Part shown: positions 16,975 to 25,301 of the stretch, in pieces
How the letters are laid out: every line of letters starts with the position of its first letter
How positions within the stretch are numbered: position 1 is the first letter of the stretch
Notes under the pieces: model-generated
The model's input: the letters and a program-made list of their open reading frames with translations, nothing else
Databases searched by the model: none
Told to the model about the DNA's origin: nothing
Assembly: GCF_003732485.1 (NCBI RefSeq)
Contig: NZ_MOAK01000073.1
Span: 40,112-72,931, forward strand
From: Pseudomonas protegens
GTDB taxonomy: Bacteria > Pseudomonadota > Gammaproteobacteria > Pseudomonadales > Pseudomonadaceae
DNA length: 32,820 nucleotides
Direction: 5' to 3'
Translations under genes and position numbers: made by a program

Positions 16975-17300
16975 CCCCTGATTAATAGCGCTTTCGGCCG
17001 GAGGCTGAATAGACCAGTTGATTGAACGAAGCGGCTCTATTGATTGCCGTTTGTTGATCACTAGCGAAGAAAGTGATGCTTGATGATGTGGTTTTTAGTA
17101 CGAAAAGTAGCAAGTCTGGCGATTAATCCTAAGCGCTTTTCCAGTTAAGTGACCTTTATCTAAATTATTTTGTAAGGCAAATCGGTATTGTTTGTAAGGA
17201 TCGTCCTCGTAGGGGGGTAGCCCCGGGTAGCACGGTGTCAGAGTCAATTCTCTGGGGTATTGTGCGGGCTCTAAAAAACTCTCAGGACTTGGATGGACCT
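16975..17300. other. AT-rich gene-free stretch with 22-bp-spaced direct repeats
   Basis: This interval is visibly richer in A and T than its surroundings and contains no supported gene. TTTGTAAGG occurs at 17169-17177 and again at 17191-17199, two helical turns apart, about 100 bases before the response regulator start. The repeats may bind that regulator or another factor. An in-frame GTG at 17235 extends the regulator but lacks a ribosome binding site. Confidence 0.5.
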
Positions 17301-17927
17301 ATGAAAAGAGTATTGATCGTGGATGATCATCCTGTTATCCGCCTGGCTGTGCGCATGTTGATGGAACGTCATGGATTTGAAGTAGTAGCAGAAGCAGATA
17401 ATGGCACGGACGCTTTGAAGTTGGCTCTTGAATATGTTCCCGATATTTTGATTCTGGATATTGGCATTCCACAACTTGACGGACTTGAAGTTATAACCCG
17501 TCTGATGTCCAAAGGCATGTCGACCAAGATTCTAGTGTTGACTCTGCAAGTTCCTGGACCCTTTTCCATGCGTTGCATGCAGGCCGGTGCCGCCGGTTAT
17601 GTGTGCAAGCAGCAGGACATTACCGAACTGATCAGCGCGGTGCGCGCGGTGCTGGCGGGTTACAGCTACTTTCCCAACGAGGCGTTGCACACCTTTCGTT
17701 CCAGTCAGGGCATCAGCAGCGAGGAAGAAATGATCGAACTTCTTTCGGGGCGTGAGTTGATCGTATTGAAACAGCTCACCAATGGCATGAGTAATAAGGA
17801 AATCGCTGAGGGCTTGTGTCTAAGCAACAAGACCGTCAGCACTTACAAGCGGCGGTTGTTGGCCAAGCTCAATGCTCGTTCATTGGTTGATCTGATCGAG
17901 TTTGCCCAGCGTCATCAGTTGGTATGA
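17301..17927 (+). CDS. Orphan LuxR-type response regulator (BvgA/EvgA/RocA1-like)
   Basis: The 208-residue protein has an N-terminal receiver domain with acidic pair Asp8-Asp9, phosphoacceptor Asp53 (LILDIGIPQLDG), Thr81 and Lys103 (GYVCKQQ), then a LuxR HTH at about 145-205 (ELLSGRELIVLKQLTNGMSNKEIAEGLCLSNKTVSTYKRRL). It should bind DNA when phosphorylated. No sensor kinase is nearby. The first third of the gene uses AT-rich codons unlike its neighbours, and the region upstream is AT-rich. The ATG at 17301 follows GGA at 7 bases. The overall style recalls RocA/SadA regulators of P. aeruginosa; the target is unknown. Confidence 0.88.
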   Translation: MKRVLIVDDHPVIRLAVRMLMERHGFEVVAEADNGTDALKLALEYVPDILILDIGIPQLDGLEVITRLMSKGMSTKILVLTLQVPGPFSMRCMQAGAAGYVCKQQDITELISAVRAVLAGYSYFPNEALHTFRSSQGISSEEEMIELLSGRELIVLKQLTNGMSNKEIAEGLCLSNKTVSTYKRRLLAKLNARSLVDLIEFAQRHQLV

Positions 17928-18030
17928 GTGTTGGTTACTGACGCGACAACCTTGAATGGAGCAACCTGCTAGTTCGGAGTGGGCCGGTCATGCCGAGCGG
18001 CTGACCGGTCGAGTTTCGGGGCGAGATAGG

Positions 18031-18065
18031 CACAAAAAAACCTCCGTCTGGAGGCTCTTTTGTGA
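18031..18065. terminator. Bidirectional terminator between response regulator and the PA3496-type gene
   Basis: CCTCC and GGAGG form the stem, extended by CACAAAA and TTTTGTG on the outside. It lies 100 bases after the response regulator and directly against the stop codon of the convergent 59-codon gene at 18066. Confidence 0.8.
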
Positions 18066-18245
18066 CTAGAGGTCAAAGTCGTAATCGGCCAGTTGTTTCT
18101 GCAGGCGTCGTTCTTCCAGAAGATTGTCGATGGTTCTGCGTTTGCTCAGATTGGTTTTCGCCACCTCGACCACCGGTTCAGCATCGTCTGTCTCTGTTGC
18201 GATGAAGTCTTCTTCTACGTCCAGTTGTTCTTTGCCAGTGCTCAT
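18066..18245 (-). CDS. PA3496 family putative envelope integrity protein, 59 aa
   Basis: A short frame on the minus strand starts with ATG at 18245 and ends with TAG at 18066-18068. GGAG lies about 8 bases before the start. The product begins MSTGKEQLDVEEDF, has an acidic first half, then a basic stretch NLSKRRTIDNLLEERRLQKQ, and ends LADYDFDL. This matches the small family named after PA3496, which lies beside nth in P. aeruginosa as it does here. It has no membrane span and no cysteine, and its function is not established. It is 107 bases downstream of nth and may be in the rsx-nth transcript. Confidence 0.85.
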   Translation of the reverse strand: MSTGKEQLDVEEDFIATETDDAEPVVEVAKTNLSKRRTIDNLLEERRLQKQLADYDFDL

Positions 18246-18352
18246 AAGGTCAACTCCAGGCTAAGACTGCCATTGGCGCTCCTTATATCGATATTCTCCT
18301 GGCGGGTAAAAAAGATTTTTTCAATCGACTCATCAGCAAAATCAATACTTCC

Positions 18353-18991
18353 TCAATCGTCAGAAGTCTTTTGCTTGTATTCACACAGGTCTTCGATTCG
18401 ACAGCTGCCGCAACGTGGCTTGCGGGCCAGGCAGACGTAGCGCCCGTGCAGGATCAGCCAGTGATGGGAGTCCAGCAGAAACTCCTTGGGCACAAACTTC
18501 ATCAGCTTTTTTTCTACTTCCACCACATTCTTGCCCGGGGCCAGCCCGGTGCGGTTGCTGACCCGGAAGATGTGGGTGTCCACGGCCATGGTCAATTGCC
18601 GGAAGGCGGTGTTGAGGACCACGTTGGCGGTTTTGCGGCCGACGCCTGGCAAGGCTTCCAGTTCTTCCCGGGTCTGTGGCACTTCGCTGTTGTGGCGTTC
18701 CACCAGCAGGCGGCAGGTCTCGATGACGTTCTTGGCCTTGCTGTTGTACAGGCCGATGGTCTTGATGTATTCGGACAGTCCCTCGACCCCCAGGGCATGG
18801 ATAGCCGCCGGTGTATTGGCCACGGGGAAGAGTTTGGCGGTCGCTTTGTTGACTCCGACGTCGGTCGATTGCGCCGAAAGAATGACCGCGATCAGCAACT
18901 CGAACGGCGAGGAGTAGGCCAGTTCGGTTCTTGGTTCGGGATTGTCTTCGTGAAGTCGGCGAAATATTTCCAGGCGTTTGGCGGCATTCAT
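18353..18991 (-). CDS. nth: Endonuclease III
   Basis: The 212-residue DNA glycosylase/AP lyase removes oxidised pyrimidines. The helix-hairpin-helix LPGVGRKTANVVLNTAF contains the catalytic lysine, the aspartate lies in VDTHIFRVSNR, and the C-terminal [4Fe-4S] cluster uses Cys-X6-Cys-X2-Cys-X5-Cys (VCLARKPRCGSCRIEDLC). The ATG at 18991 gives the standard MNAAKR start. GAGGA is about 13 bases upstream, rather far. It begins 7 bases after rsxE ends, so it is the tail of the rsx operon, as in many gammaproteobacteria. Confidence 0.95.
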   Translation of the reverse strand: MNAAKRLEIFRRLHEDNPEPRTELAYSSPFELLIAVILSAQSTDVGVNKATAKLFPVANTPAAIHALGVEGLSEYIKTIGLYNSKAKNVIETCRLLVERHNSEVPQTREELEALPGVGRKTANVVLNTAFRQLTMAVDTHIFRVSNRTGLAPGKNVVEVEKKLMKFVPKEFLLDSHHWLILHGRYVCLARKPRCGSCRIEDLCEYKQKTSDD

Positions 18992-18998
18992 GGGTGGT

Positions 18999-19595
18999 TC
19001 ATTTCCTCGAAGGCGGTCGGTTGAAGGACGAAGAGGCGGTCCAGGCCCGCTTTGCCGCCAGCAGCAGGCCAAGCAGGATAAAACCCCCGGGGGCCAGAGT
19101 CAGCAGGCGCAGTCCGCCTTGGGGCAGCAACACCCAGCCGGCGCTATCACCGGGCAGGCCGGCGAGCCAGCCCAGATGGCTGCCCAGGGCCCCGGTGCCC
19201 AGCAATTCGCGCAGCGCGCCCACCAGCACCAGCGCGCCACAGAAACCGGCAGCCAGGCGCAGCCGGTCGCGGTGCTGGAAGAAGCCCGCCTGCTCCAATA
19301 TCACGCATTGCAGGGGCAGCAGGCCCAGGTACAGGCCCAACTGCTGGTACAGCTCATAACTCCAGGCTTGCACCGCCAGCCACAGCCAACTGCCGAGGGC
19401 AGCGCCGAGCAACAGGCTGGCCAGCCACCGCTGGCGGCTTTGCAAGTGTGGCCGCAGCAAGCCCATGCCGGCCCCAAAGGCCCCGATCACGACAAGGGAT
19501 GCCAGCGCCAGGCCCAGGGCCTTGACCCAGGAGTCCGTGGCTCCGATCAACGGTGTCAGCATCAGCAGGCCCGGCAATGACAGTGGCTTACTCAT
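18999..19595 (-). CDS. rsxE: Rnf/Rsx electron transport complex subunit E, shortened and altered
   Basis: The 198-residue polytopic membrane protein has about six hydrophobic segments and the Rnf-Nqr fold (ALGLALASL; LREEL-like ALRELLGTGAL; LAPGGFILLGLLLA). It is shorter than E. coli RsxE (231) at both ends. In Rnf, RsxA and RsxE together hold a membrane [2Fe-2S] cluster. The first expected cysteine (LLGLCPLL in E. coli) is Thr14 here, while the second survives as Cys97 (LLPLQCVIL). The ATG at 19595 follows AGGGAG, and the gene overlaps rsxG by 8 bases. Confidence 0.85.
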   Translation of the reverse strand: MSKPLSLPGLLMLTPLIGATDSWVKALGLALASLVVIGAFGAGMGLLRPHLQSRQRWLASLLLGAALGSWLWLAVQAWSYELYQQLGLYLGLLPLQCVILEQAGFFQHRDRLRLAAGFCGALVLVGALRELLGTGALGSHLGWLAGLPGDSAGWVLLPQGGLRLLTLAPGGFILLGLLLAAKRAWTASSSFNRPPSRK

Positions 19596-20199
19596 GGGCA
19601 GCTCCCTGAAGCAGTGGCTGGCGATGCTCATCGAAGTAGCGCAGGGCATCGTGCAGGGCGCTGATCACCGCGCGGGAGGTGATGGTGGCGCCGGCGATCT
19701 GATCGAACTGGCCATTGTCCTTTTTCAGGGCCCAGGCAGCATCGTCCGGGGTCGTGCGGGATTTACCGGAAAACCCCTGCAGCCAGGCGTTGGGCTGTTC
19801 GGCGATGCGGCCTCCCAGGCCTGGGGTCTCATCCTGCTTGAGCGTCTTGCTGCCCAGCAGGCGGCCATGGCTGTCGATGGCGATCAGCAGCTCGATGGGG
19901 CCGGCGTAACCGTTCACTCGACTGCGCAACAGCACAGCACTGGGCTGACCCGCGCGGGTGGCCAGGTAGCCATCCAGCAGGCGGCTGTTGTCCAGTTGCA
20001 CATCACTCAAGGGCAGTGGCTGGTCCAGTGGCTGATTGTCGTAACTTGCCGCGGGCAGCAGGTCGAGTAACTTGCGGGCCTGCAATGCCCGTTGCTCGGC
20101 GGCGATGCGCGGTGCGCCAGCGTATTGCAGCCACAGGGTGGTGCCCATGCCGAGAACGCCGAGCAGCACCAGCAGGAACAGACCGCGAGTTCTCTTCAT
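19588..20199 (-). CDS. rsxG: Rnf/Rsx electron transport complex subunit G (covalent FMN)
   Basis: The 203-residue protein has one N-terminal membrane anchor (residues 7-25) and a periplasmic FMN-binding domain. The flavinylation motif GATITSRAV places the likely FMN-carrying threonine at 174. The segment KQDETPGLGGRI is also family-typical. The ATG at 20199 (MKRTRGLF) is preferred over 20229 because it starts just before the anchor. It overlaps rsxE downstream and ends 2 bases after the rsxD stop region. Unlike RsxA and RsxE, it looks intact. Confidence 0.9.
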   Translation of the reverse strand: MKRTRGLFLLVLLGVLGMGTTLWLQYAGAPRIAAEQRALQARKLLDLLPAASYDNQPLDQPLPLSDVQLDNSRLLDGYLATRAGQPSAVLLRSRVNGYAGPIELLIAIDSHGRLLGSKTLKQDETPGLGGRIAEQPNAWLQGFSGKSRTTPDDAAWALKKDNGQFDQIAGATITSRAVISALHDALRYFDEHRQPLLQGAAHE

Positions 20200-20201
20200 G
20201 C

Positions 20202-21188
20202 TCAAGCCTTCTCCTGTTCCGAGGAGCACAGGCGCTCCAGCCCCGGCACCGCCAGGTTCATCAGCAGTACGGCGAAGGCAACGCCGTCGGGGTAGCCGCC
20301 CCAGGTGCGGATCAGGTAGGTCAGCAAGCCGACGCCGGCGCCGAACAGCAGCCTGGCTTTCGCTGCCTTGGGGCCGGACACCGGTTCGGTGACGATAAAG
20401 AATGCGCCCAGCATGCTGGCGCCGCTAAGCAGGTGAAACAGCGGCGAGCCATGAGAGTCGGAGCCCGAGCCGTTCCAGCACAGCAGGCTGATGACAAAGA
20501 GGCTGCCCAGCATGCCCACGGGCGCCTGCCAACCGATAACCCGTTGCTGCAGCAGGAACAGGCCCCCGGCCAGAAACCCCAGGCTGATCCATTCGGCACC
20601 TCGGCCGCCGAAGTGACCGAAGGCGGGGTTGCCGGCAAAGAGTTCGTCGACGGTCAGGCTCTTGTTGATCCGCAGGCTGTCCAACGCCGTGGCTTGGACC
20701 CAGGCATCCGGGTGCAGGCCGTCCGCGACACCGAACACCTGTTGCAGGCCGCCGAGCAGGTCCATGGTGTGGGGCGCAGGCCAATGGGTCATCGCTTGGG
20801 GAAAGCACAGCAAGACCAGGGCGTAGCCGAGCATGGCCGGATTGAACGGGTTCTGGCCGACACCGCCGTACAGCTGCTTGCCCAGGAGAATGGCCGCGGC
20901 AGCGGCGCCCAGCGGCAGCCACCAGGGGCAATAAGGTGGCAAGGCCAGGGCCAGCAGCGTGGCGCTGACCAAGGCGCTGCCGTCACCGAGGTTGGGCGGC
21001 AGCGGGCGTCGTCTGAGGTACAGGACCAGGGCTTCCGCGGCCAGGGCGCCGCTGACGGTCAGCAGCAGATTGAGCAGCACGCCCCATCCGTACAGCCACA
21101 GCAGCACCAACAGTCCCGGCAACGTGGCCAGCAGCACTCGCTGCATGGCCTGGCGCAGGCGTTGGTCGACGCCGTCAGCAATCAGCAT
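20202..21188 (-). CDS. rsxD: Rnf/Rsx electron transport complex subunit D (membrane flavoprotein)
   Basis: The 328-residue protein has about ten hydrophobic helices and the hallmark [16 protein letters not shown] (108-122) shared with NqrB. Thr167 in [10 protein letters not shown] sits where RnfD carries covalent FMN. It is somewhat shorter than E. coli RsxD (352). The start at 21188 overlaps the rsxB stop by 14 bases, so no gene can lie between them, although rsxC normally does. The flavin site appears kept. Confidence 0.9.
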   Translation of the reverse strand: MLIADGVDQRLRQAMQRVLLATLPGLLVLLWLYGWGVLLNLLLTVSGALAAEALVLYLRRRPLPPNLGDGSALVSATLLALALPPYCPWWLPLGAAAAAILLGKQLYGGVGQNPFNPAMLGYALVLLCFPQAMTHWPAPHTMDLLGGLQQVFGVADGLHPDAWVQATALDSLRINKSLTVDELFAGNPAFGHFGGRGAEWISLGFLAGGLFLLQQRVIGWQAPVGMLGSLFVISLLCWNGSGSDSHGSPLFHLLSGASMLGAFFIVTEPVSGPKAAKARLLFGAGVGLLTYLIRTWGGYPDGVAFAVLLMNLAVPGLERLCSSEQEKA

Positions 21189-22380
21189 GGGCCTTCACCT
21201 GGCGCTCGGCCTCGTGCAAGCGGGTCTGTGCCTGGGCCAGTTGGTCGGCTCCGATGTCGGGCTGGCGCAGCAGTTTGTTCAGATCGGCGCGGGCATAGGC
21301 CAGCTCGGTTTTCAGTTGCCGCAGTTGTGGATCGATCGGGCGTTTTTCGATGCGCGTCAGTACTGGCGCCGGTTTGGCACAGGCATCCTCGGCAGCGTGC
21401 AGGGCCTGTTCGGCCGCCGCCAGCGCTGCGCTCAGGGCTTCCAGTTCGGCACTGGACGCTTCGGCCGCCTGGGCTTTCTTCAGTTCGGCACGGCGCGTCG
21501 CCAACTGGATCTTCGCTCGCTTGAGCTCGGCATCCTTGGGCACTGGCGTCGGAGCAGGTGGCGCCTGGGATTCCAGCTGGGCCAAGGCCTGCTCGGCGCT
21601 TTCGAACTGACGCTGCAGGACGATCAATTGCATTTGCTGCTCGAAGGTCGGTGGATGGCCGAAAGCCTTGAGGGACTTGTGCAACTGGGCCCGGCTCATG
21701 GCCAGCTCGATCTTGGCTTTTTTCAGTGCCGCATCGGCTGCAGCGGCTTTCTGCGCACGAACCCGCTCGATGGCGGCCTGCACCGGGTTCTGGCTGTCGT
21801 CAGTGGCTTGCGCGGCTCGTTGTGCGCGGGCCTGGCGTTCGGCCAGGCGCCGGGCGTCTTCTTGTTGCAAGCGTTCGTTGCGTTGTTCGAAGCGTCGTCG
21901 CGCCTGCTCGCGCTTGCTGCTGCGGGCTTGCAGTTGCTCGGGGCTGGTGGCCAGGCCGCCGACGATCGGCACCACCTTGGCCTCGGGTAGCGGCAGCATG
22001 TCGATGCAGTCCACCGGACAAGGCGCCACGCACAGGTCGCAGCCGGTGCATTCGTCCACAAGCACGGTGTGCATCCATTTGGCCGCGCCGACGATGGCGT
22101 CCACCGGACAGGCCTGGATGCACTTGGTGCAACCGATGCATTCGGCCTCGCGAATATAGGCGATCTGGGCCGGAGCCTCACCGCGGCTGCGATCGAGCTT
22201 CAGCACCGGTAGCCGCAACAGTTGCGCCAGGCCGGCAATGGTTTCCTCACCTCCGGGTGGGCACTTGTTGATGGCCTCGCCGTTGGCAATGCCCTGGGCG
22301 TAGGGTTTGCATCCGGGATGGCCGCATTTGCCGCACTGGGTCTGGGGCAGGAGGGCGTCGATGCGTTGAATCAGACTCAT
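21175..22380 (-). CDS. rsxB: Rnf/Rsx subunit B without membrane anchor, fused to an RsxC-like tail
   Basis: This 401-residue protein has a four-cysteine [4Fe-4S] domain (Cys16, 19, 24, 40) and a 2x[4Fe-4S] ferredoxin domain (Cys81, 84, 87, 91 and 111, 114, 117, 121). E. coli RsxB is 192 residues and starts with a membrane helix, which is absent here. From about residue 150 a charged helical tail runs to the end. Its first part ([20 protein letters not shown]) resembles the start of the E. coli RsxC C-terminal tail. Three repeats of about 50 residues follow, each with L-K/R-x2-K-x2-LA-x2-RA-x-L-x-K. The ATG overlaps the rsxA stop (ATGA), fixing the start. Confidence 0.88.
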   Translation of the reverse strand: MSLIQRIDALLPQTQCGKCGHPGCKPYAQGIANGEAINKCPPGGEETIAGLAQLLRLPVLKLDRSRGEAPAQIAYIREAECIGCTKCIQACPVDAIVGAAKWMHTVLVDECTGCDLCVAPCPVDCIDMLPLPEAKVVPIVGGLATSPEQLQARSSKREQARRRFEQRNERLQQEDARRLAERQARAQRAAQATDDSQNPVQAAIERVRAQKAAAADAALKKAKIELAMSRAQLHKSLKAFGHPPTFEQQMQLIVLQRQFESAEQALAQLESQAPPAPTPVPKDAELKRAKIQLATRRAELKKAQAAEASSAELEALSAALAAAEQALHAAEDACAKPAPVLTRIEKRPIDPQLRQLKTELAYARADLNKLLRQPDIGADQLAQAQTRLHEAERQVKAHADC

Positions 22381-22958
22381 GTTTTGATCAGTCCGCTGAA
22401 GCCGAAAAACGCCACTGCCAGCAGGCCGGCGCTGATCAGGTCGATCGGCAGGCCGCGCCAGGGCAGGGGAATATCGTTGTTGGAGATACGCTGGCGCAGA
22501 TCGCTGAACAGGCTCAGTACCAGCCAGAAGCCCAGTCCAGCCCCCAGGCTCATGGCGCTGAGGGTCGCGAACCCGAGGTTTTCCCCAGTGGCGATCAGCA
22601 GCAGGCCGAGCGCGCCGGCATTGCCCAGCAGCAAGGGCCATAGGCCGTCGAATGGAACACTGGGCAATGCCCGGGACAGCAGCTGCAACACTGGCTTGAT
22701 CAGCAGCACGCTCAGAGGCAGCCAGAGAAACAACTGCAAGGATTCCAGTCCCCAAGGCAGCAGCGCGCCACGATAAAGGATATGGCCGAGCACGCAGCTG
22801 ACCAGCATCAGGACCGTGGTTGCCAGACCCAGCGCGTGGACCCGCTGCCGAGTGCAATCGGTTGGGGCCTGCAGCAGCGGATCGACGCCCAGCGGCCACT
22901 GCAACACGAAGTTGTTGATCAGGGCGGTGCTGACAAGGGCGAGGAGGAAGTGGGTCAT
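22377..22958 (-). CDS. rsxA: Rnf/Rsx electron transport complex subunit A, cluster cysteines replaced
   Basis: The 193-residue membrane protein has six hydrophobic segments and the RsxA landmarks [11 protein letters not shown] (14-24) and a C-terminal [15 protein letters not shown]. In E. coli RsxA the following residue Cys26 (FLGLCPFMG) and a second cysteine in TTNCAVLG ligate the membrane [2Fe-2S] cluster. Here these are Asp26 and Ala114. The ATG at 22958 has only a weak ribosome binding site. It is the first gene of the rsx run, 130 bases downstream of metG. Confidence 0.87.
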   Translation of the reverse strand: MTHFLLALVSTALINNFVLQWPLGVDPLLQAPTDCTRQRVHALGLATTVLMLVSCVLGHILYRGALLPWGLESLQLFLWLPLSVLLIKPVLQLLSRALPSVPFDGLWPLLLGNAGALGLLLIATGENLGFATLSAMSLGAGLGFWLVLSLFSDLRQRISNNDIPLPWRGLPIDLISAGLLAVAFFGFSGLIKT

Positions 22959-23038
22959 GGTTGGGCCGGTACGGGCAGGCTGTCCCTCAAGAGTAGGCAA
23001 ACTCCGGCGCGGGCGCAGGGCCCGCCAGATATACAAAT

Positions 23039-23067
23039 CCCCCCGTTGCGCGGGGCGCAAGGGGGGG
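23039..23067. repeat. G/C-rich hairpin between metG and rsxA
   Basis: CCCCCCGTTGCGC (23039-23051) can pair with GCGCAAGGGGGG (23055-23066) with one bulge and a 3-base loop. It lies 21 bases after the metG stop. On the minus strand only a short ATTTGT follows, so it would be a weak terminator or a transcript stabiliser that still lets rsxA be read through. Confidence 0.5.
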
Positions 23068-23087
23068 ACGGGGTCCAGCCTGCGGCC

Positions 23088-25139
23088 TTACTTGATCCGC
23101 TGGCCGGGCTTGGCGCCGCTGTCCGGGCTCAGCAGGTAGATCTCTTCACCGCCAGGGCCGGCGGCCATCACCATGCCCTCGGAGATGCCGAATTTCATTT
23201 TCCGCGGCTTGAGGTTGGCGATCATCATGGTCAGGCGACCATCGAGCTTGGACGGGTCCGGGTAGGCGCTCTTGATCCCGGAGAACACGTTGCGCTGCTC
23301 ATCACCGATATCCAGGGTCAGGCGCAATAGCTTGTCGGCACCTTCCACAGCTTCGGCCTTGACGATCAAGGCGACGCGCAGGTCGATGGCGGCGAAGGCG
23401 TCGAAGTCGATTTCCGGTGACAGCGGGTCCTTGGCCAGTTCGCCGTTGCCTGCTGGCGTGGCTGCGCCGGTGTCGGTCTGGCTGGCGGCCAGGTCTTCTT
23501 TCGAGGCGTCGGTCATGGCTTGGACTTTTACCGGGTCGATCCGCGTCATCAGCGGCTTGAATTCGTTGAGTTGATGGTTGGCCAGCAGGTGCTGGTGATC
23601 GTTCCAGGTCAGTGCCGGAACGTTCAGGAAGGCTTCGGCATCGGCGGCCAGCAGCGGCAGCACCGGCTTGAGGAAAATCACCAGTTGGCGGAACAGGTTG
23701 ATACCGGTGGCGCAGATGGCCTGGACTTCAGCCTGCTTGCCTTCCTGCTTGTTCAGCGACCATGGCGCCTTGTCGGCGATCCAGGCGTTGGCGCGGTCGG
23801 CCAGCCCCATGATCTCGCGCATGGCGCGGGCAAAGTCACGGGCTTCATAGGCGTCGGCGATGCTTGGCGCCGCGGCCAGGAAGGCCTCGGTCAGCTCGGG
23901 GGCGGCATTGCTGTCGACCATCAGCCCGGCATTGCCCTTGTGGATGAAACCGGCGCAGCGGCTGGCGATGTTCACCACCTTGCCCACCAGGTCGGAGTTG
24001 ACCTTCTGCACGAAGTCTTCGAGGTTCAGGTCCAGGTCGTCGACGCCACGGCCCAGCTTGGAGGCGTAGTAGTAGCGCAGGTATTCCGGCGACAGGTGCT
24101 CCAGGTAGGTGCGGGCCTTGATGAAGGTGCCACGGGACTTGGACATCTTCTGGCCGTTGACCGTGAGGTAGCCGTGGACGTTGATGCCGCTCGGCTTGCG
24201 GTAGCCGGCGCCTTCGAGCATGGCGGGCCAGAACAGCGCGTGGAAGTTGACGATGTCCTTGCCGATGAAGTGGTACAGCTCGGCGGTGGAGTCCTTGCCC
24301 CAGAACGCGTCGAAGTCCAGTTCCGGACGACGGCTGCAGAGGTTCTTGAAACTGGCCATGTAGCCGATCGGCGCGTCCAGCCACACGTAGAAGTACTTGC
24401 CCGGCTCGTCCGGGATCTCGAAACCGAAGTACGGCGCGTCGCGGGAGATGTCCCACTGCTGCAGGCCGGCATCCAGCCACTCGGCGATCTTGTTGGCGAC
24501 GGCGTCCTGCAGGGTGCCGCTGCGGGTCCAGGTCTGCAGCATCTGCTGGAAGTCCGGCAGCTTGAAGAAGAAGTGCTGGGAATCCTTGAGCACCGGGGTG
24601 GCGCCGGAGATCGCCGACTTTGGATCTTTCAGGTCGGTCGGGGCATAGGTGGCGCCACATTTTTCGCAGTTGTCGCCGTACTGGTCCTCAGTGCCGCACT
24701 TCGGGCAGGTGCCCTTGATGAAGCGGTCGGCCAGGAACATTTTCTTTTCCGGGTCGAAATACTGAGTGATGGAGCGCGTGGCGATGTGCCCGGCGTCCCG
24801 CAGCTTGAGGTAGATCTGGCTCGACAGCTCGCGGTTTTCTTCGGCGTGGGTCGAGTGGAAGTTGTCGAAGTCCACCAGGAACTCGGCAAAGTCGGCGCTG
24901 TGTTCAGCCTGGACATTGGCGATCAGTTGTTCCGGGGTGATGCCTTCCTTTTCCGCGCGCAACATGATGGCCGAGCCGTGTGCGTCGTCGGCGCAGACAT
25001 AGATGCATTGGTTGCCGCGATGCTTCTGGAAGCGCACCCACATGTCGGTCTGGATGTACTCAAGCATGTGGCCAAGGTGGATGGAACCATTGGCATAGGG
25101 CAGGGCGCTGGTGACGAGGATCTTGCGTGGCTCGGACAT
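23088..25139 (-). CDS. metG: Methionyl-tRNA synthetase with C-terminal tRNA-binding domain
   Basis: The 683-residue class I synthetase has HLGH at 21-24 (HIGH motif), a zinc knuckle [17 protein letters not shown], and KMSKS in [12 protein letters not shown]. It ends with an EMAP-II/Trbp111-type dimerising tRNA-binding domain from about 575. It charges tRNA(Met) for initiation and elongation. The length is usual for proteobacterial MetG. It is divergent from mrp with 162 bases between starts, a common pairing in this order. Confidence 0.97.
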   Translation of the reverse strand: MSEPRKILVTSALPYANGSIHLGHMLEYIQTDMWVRFQKHRGNQCIYVCADDAHGSAIMLRAEKEGITPEQLIANVQAEHSADFAEFLVDFDNFHSTHAEENRELSSQIYLKLRDAGHIATRSITQYFDPEKKMFLADRFIKGTCPKCGTEDQYGDNCEKCGATYAPTDLKDPKSAISGATPVLKDSQHFFFKLPDFQQMLQTWTRSGTLQDAVANKIAEWLDAGLQQWDISRDAPYFGFEIPDEPGKYFYVWLDAPIGYMASFKNLCSRRPELDFDAFWGKDSTAELYHFIGKDIVNFHALFWPAMLEGAGYRKPSGINVHGYLTVNGQKMSKSRGTFIKARTYLEHLSPEYLRYYYASKLGRGVDDLDLNLEDFVQKVNSDLVGKVVNIASRCAGFIHKGNAGLMVDSNAAPELTEAFLAAAPSIADAYEARDFARAMREIMGLADRANAWIADKAPWSLNKQEGKQAEVQAICATGINLFRQLVIFLKPVLPLLAADAEAFLNVPALTWNDHQHLLANHQLNEFKPLMTRIDPVKVQAMTDASKEDLAASQTDTGAATPAGNGELAKDPLSPEIDFDAFAAIDLRVALIVKAEAVEGADKLLRLTLDIGDEQRNVFSGIKSAYPDPSKLDGRLTMMIANLKPRKMKFGISEGMVMAAGPGGEEIYLLSPDSGAKPGQRIK

Positions 25140-25301
25140 GGGGCTCGGCTACTTGATGAAACGGAGGTCGGCCACTATAAAGCGCCAGCGCGGATTTTTC
25201 ATCCTTCCGGGCACATTGTGCACAGCAAGCTTTCTCGCCACGAAGGAGTCGGCGGCGTAGGATAGCCGGCTGATTTTCCTGTCTTGTTATCGGAGTTGCC
25301 C

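Noticed and set aside
17235..17300. GTG start adding 22 residues to the response regulator
   Set aside because: No ribosome binding site precedes it. The receiver domain begins exactly at the ATG at 17301, which has GGA at 7 bases.
20016..21524. 502-codon open frame opposite rsxD and the rsxB 3' end
   Set aside because: Gln/Arg/Gly-rich antisense product. The rsx genes on the other strand have clear family motifs and tight overlaps.
22381..22899. Upstream in-frame extension of rsxB by 173 codons
   Set aside because: The extension is Arg/Ala/Pro-rich, overlaps rsxA throughout and has no membrane segment. The ATGA junction with rsxA gives a better start.
23520..25265. 581-codon open frame opposite metG
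   Set aside because: Antisense shadow of metG with Val/Gly/Glu-rich sequence and no motifs.
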